Shown here in pieces: positions 7,801 through 8,081 of a stretch of DNA of 8,081 bases. The first letter of the stretch is position 1. Each line of letters opens with the position of its first letter. The stretch lies in assembly GCA_035516035.1 (NCBI GenBank), contig DATJAS010000140.1, positions 1 to 8,081 of the forward strand, given 5' to 3'. Origin of the DNA: Fen-1273 sp035516035. Its GTDB lineage: Bacteria; Bacteroidota; Ignavibacteria; UBA10030; UBA6906. The translations under genes and the position numbers were made by a program. The notes under the pieces are model-generated. The model searched no databases, was not told the DNA's origin, and saw nothing but the letters and a program-made list of their open reading frames with translations.

Positions 7801-8081
7801 TCACAGGAGATCCTGCTCGACCTCGACGCCCATATCAGCGCGGAGCTGTACGGGGCGATCCAGGGGGCGGGCCTCCCCCAGACGTTCCTTTCCTTCTGGG
7901 GGGACTGGGACGGATCGAATCGCCCTTCGGGGCAGGGACACCAGCTCGCAGCGTCGGTTCTCCTCAGGAACGTCGAACGGCTCTCCCGCCTGGTCAGAAC
8001 GCTCGCACGGGGGAACACGGGCGCGCGGATCGACGCCGAGCTGCTCGGGGAGATCGAAAAGCTTCCGGGCAACACCAGGCG
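4888..8081 (+). CDS. giant multidomain PLP-dependent aminotransferase-fold protein (partial, 3' end outside window)
   Basis: One frame is open from ATG 4888 to the window edge, at least 1,064 residues with no stop. (1) Residues ~43-340 resemble a fold-type I aminotransferase: IGNP at 46-49, GPYLPRGGF at 106-114, REIVFASGGTAECM at 148-161 and LELND at 252-256. No Ser-x-x-Lys site is seen, so this copy looks inactive. (2) Residues ~341-411 form a helical linker. (3) Residues ~412-792 form a full class I/II aminotransferase domain: SGSARTAL (462-469), DLSWTYEH (485-492), NNPHNATG (536-543), VIDDLSY (565-571), HSLSKTD with Lys615 as the PLP lysine, GAR (621-623) and FRLTLGG with Arg759 as candidate carboxylate binder. 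(4) Residues 793 onward are mostly helical, with HPTQ at 917-920 and FWGDWDG at 1003-1009, weakly like PEP carboxylase. Ordinary aminotransferases have about 400 residues. The start has only a weak AAGAAG 11 nt upstream; GTG 4894 is an alternative. Amino-acid substrate unknown. Confidence 0.82.
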   Translation, partial: MDVHGTGAPLPDFFELRPTRAAKVSEISEATASSAIDPADRVNFHIGNPVQEERLTSAYLRAVCGLSIADESLRSDDPGAFGRALNLGEEAKPALEFYSSLISRSGPYLPRGGFSRTSPPPLAAAFADWLSHQQDPLTYDLGKTSGRREIVFASGGTAECMRVFFHAVALHLVHLPARVLLYRTSLPPHVTSFKGLECESLPRGEQEAMAAIRGLASSPRRGPAFLVLGEIMTEEARRALRGIALSYPLFFLELNDAPNHLSLARESRLTERVLRFLTPAIFSPRLRNVSIVLAAGNADYLALLETLHFQLKGTPSASEVELLTYLLRTAPPADAVERPADVRVEPPMEVPFSATGGGAALARLASRAEQTVASILAPHAGLMDALSASLEERAASLVEQTRGRASLQTVDRFRTFGAPELLGELAANIHDERWIADLQESFLRSFVRHHPEYDAARCTVISGSARTALSLLGYHCGIRDVIIPDLSWTYEHAFPAVQAVPLTPKFELDTGAILGAVRERISGDPRWPSYGAVVLNNPHNATGRVFDEAEVRELLRQLLSLGVTVIDDLSYQNVAPANDLPDIPTLRQSADALQAGGWISSAQADRLITAHSLSKTDCLAGARLSVLEIRDAELRGRFRALNATVSPNIGAILLGYLFYRNPVETARAYWRLRNAIFLERMQAIEAAQRNLPPDRNWFAISILPPAGSMYPLMIIGKLPPGLSLDWVAAGLAREGIGLVPLSTFARTGKGFDAGRKAFRLTLGGTDGAVALLNKTRRVLIDLNRVIGEEAAHYRRRQFTAGRRLAVPEAIGRLWPDVERRVLESAAATAHDAVRPLYGDEETAAAVARFTGGYVPERLEVFRTRFRDRAAIATELMAAARADNGRGLRATLERELYKDDIARREQAFRARLFDRTVHPTQMYSLGAEAAFDAVIDDLMRGVSPSPGAIGLASRELAREFLGLNVAINAAQESQEILLDLDAHISAELYGAIQGAGLPQTFLSFWGDWDGSNRPSGQGHQLAASVLLRNVERLSRLVRTLARGNTGARIDAELLGEIEKLPGNTR

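Overview
The window is uniformly GC-rich bacterial chromosome with strong G/C preference at third codon positions. There is no phage, plasmid, CRISPR or RNA-gene signal. The lineage cannot be fixed from sequence alone. The mix of an FHS-type sugar transporter, a secreted DinB-fold protein, a short archaeal-type thymidylate synthase and intergenic repeats ending in CGTCATTGCGAG / GCAATCTC suggests an environmental, probably uncultured, Gram-negative-like bacterium. That placement is inference.

Left part (1-3758). A plus-strand MFS transporter of the fucose/glucose:H+ symporter (FHS) type (55-1560) converges on, and overlaps by 32 bp, a minus-strand class I SAM methyltransferase (1529-2089). 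Upstream of the methyltransferase lies an intergenic repeat element with matching ends and a 26-bp perfect palindrome (about 2106-2223). Next, on the same strand, are a thymidylate synthase family protein (2227-3066) and an exported DinB-family putative metalloprotein (3141-3758). A GC-rich hairpin with a U-tract separates these last two genes and sits directly in the leader of the thymidylate synthase gene. Positions 1-54 hold only the leader of the transporter gene; any upstream gene end there cannot be assigned.

A 155-bp AT-richer divergent promoter region (3759-3913) separates the left part from the right part.

Right part (3914-8081). Two plus-strand genes 8 bp apart probably form an operon. 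The first is a membrane-anchored SPFH/band-7-like protein with a long coiled coil. The second is one uninterrupted frame from 4888 to the window edge (at least 1,064 codons). It encodes a very large protein with an N-terminal segment resembling a degenerate fold-type I aminotransferase, then a complete class I/II aminotransferase domain with an intact PLP lysine, then a helical C-terminal region that runs out of the window. That helical region carries two short motifs reminiscent of phosphoenolpyruvate carboxylase. This gene pair is the most unusual content of the window.
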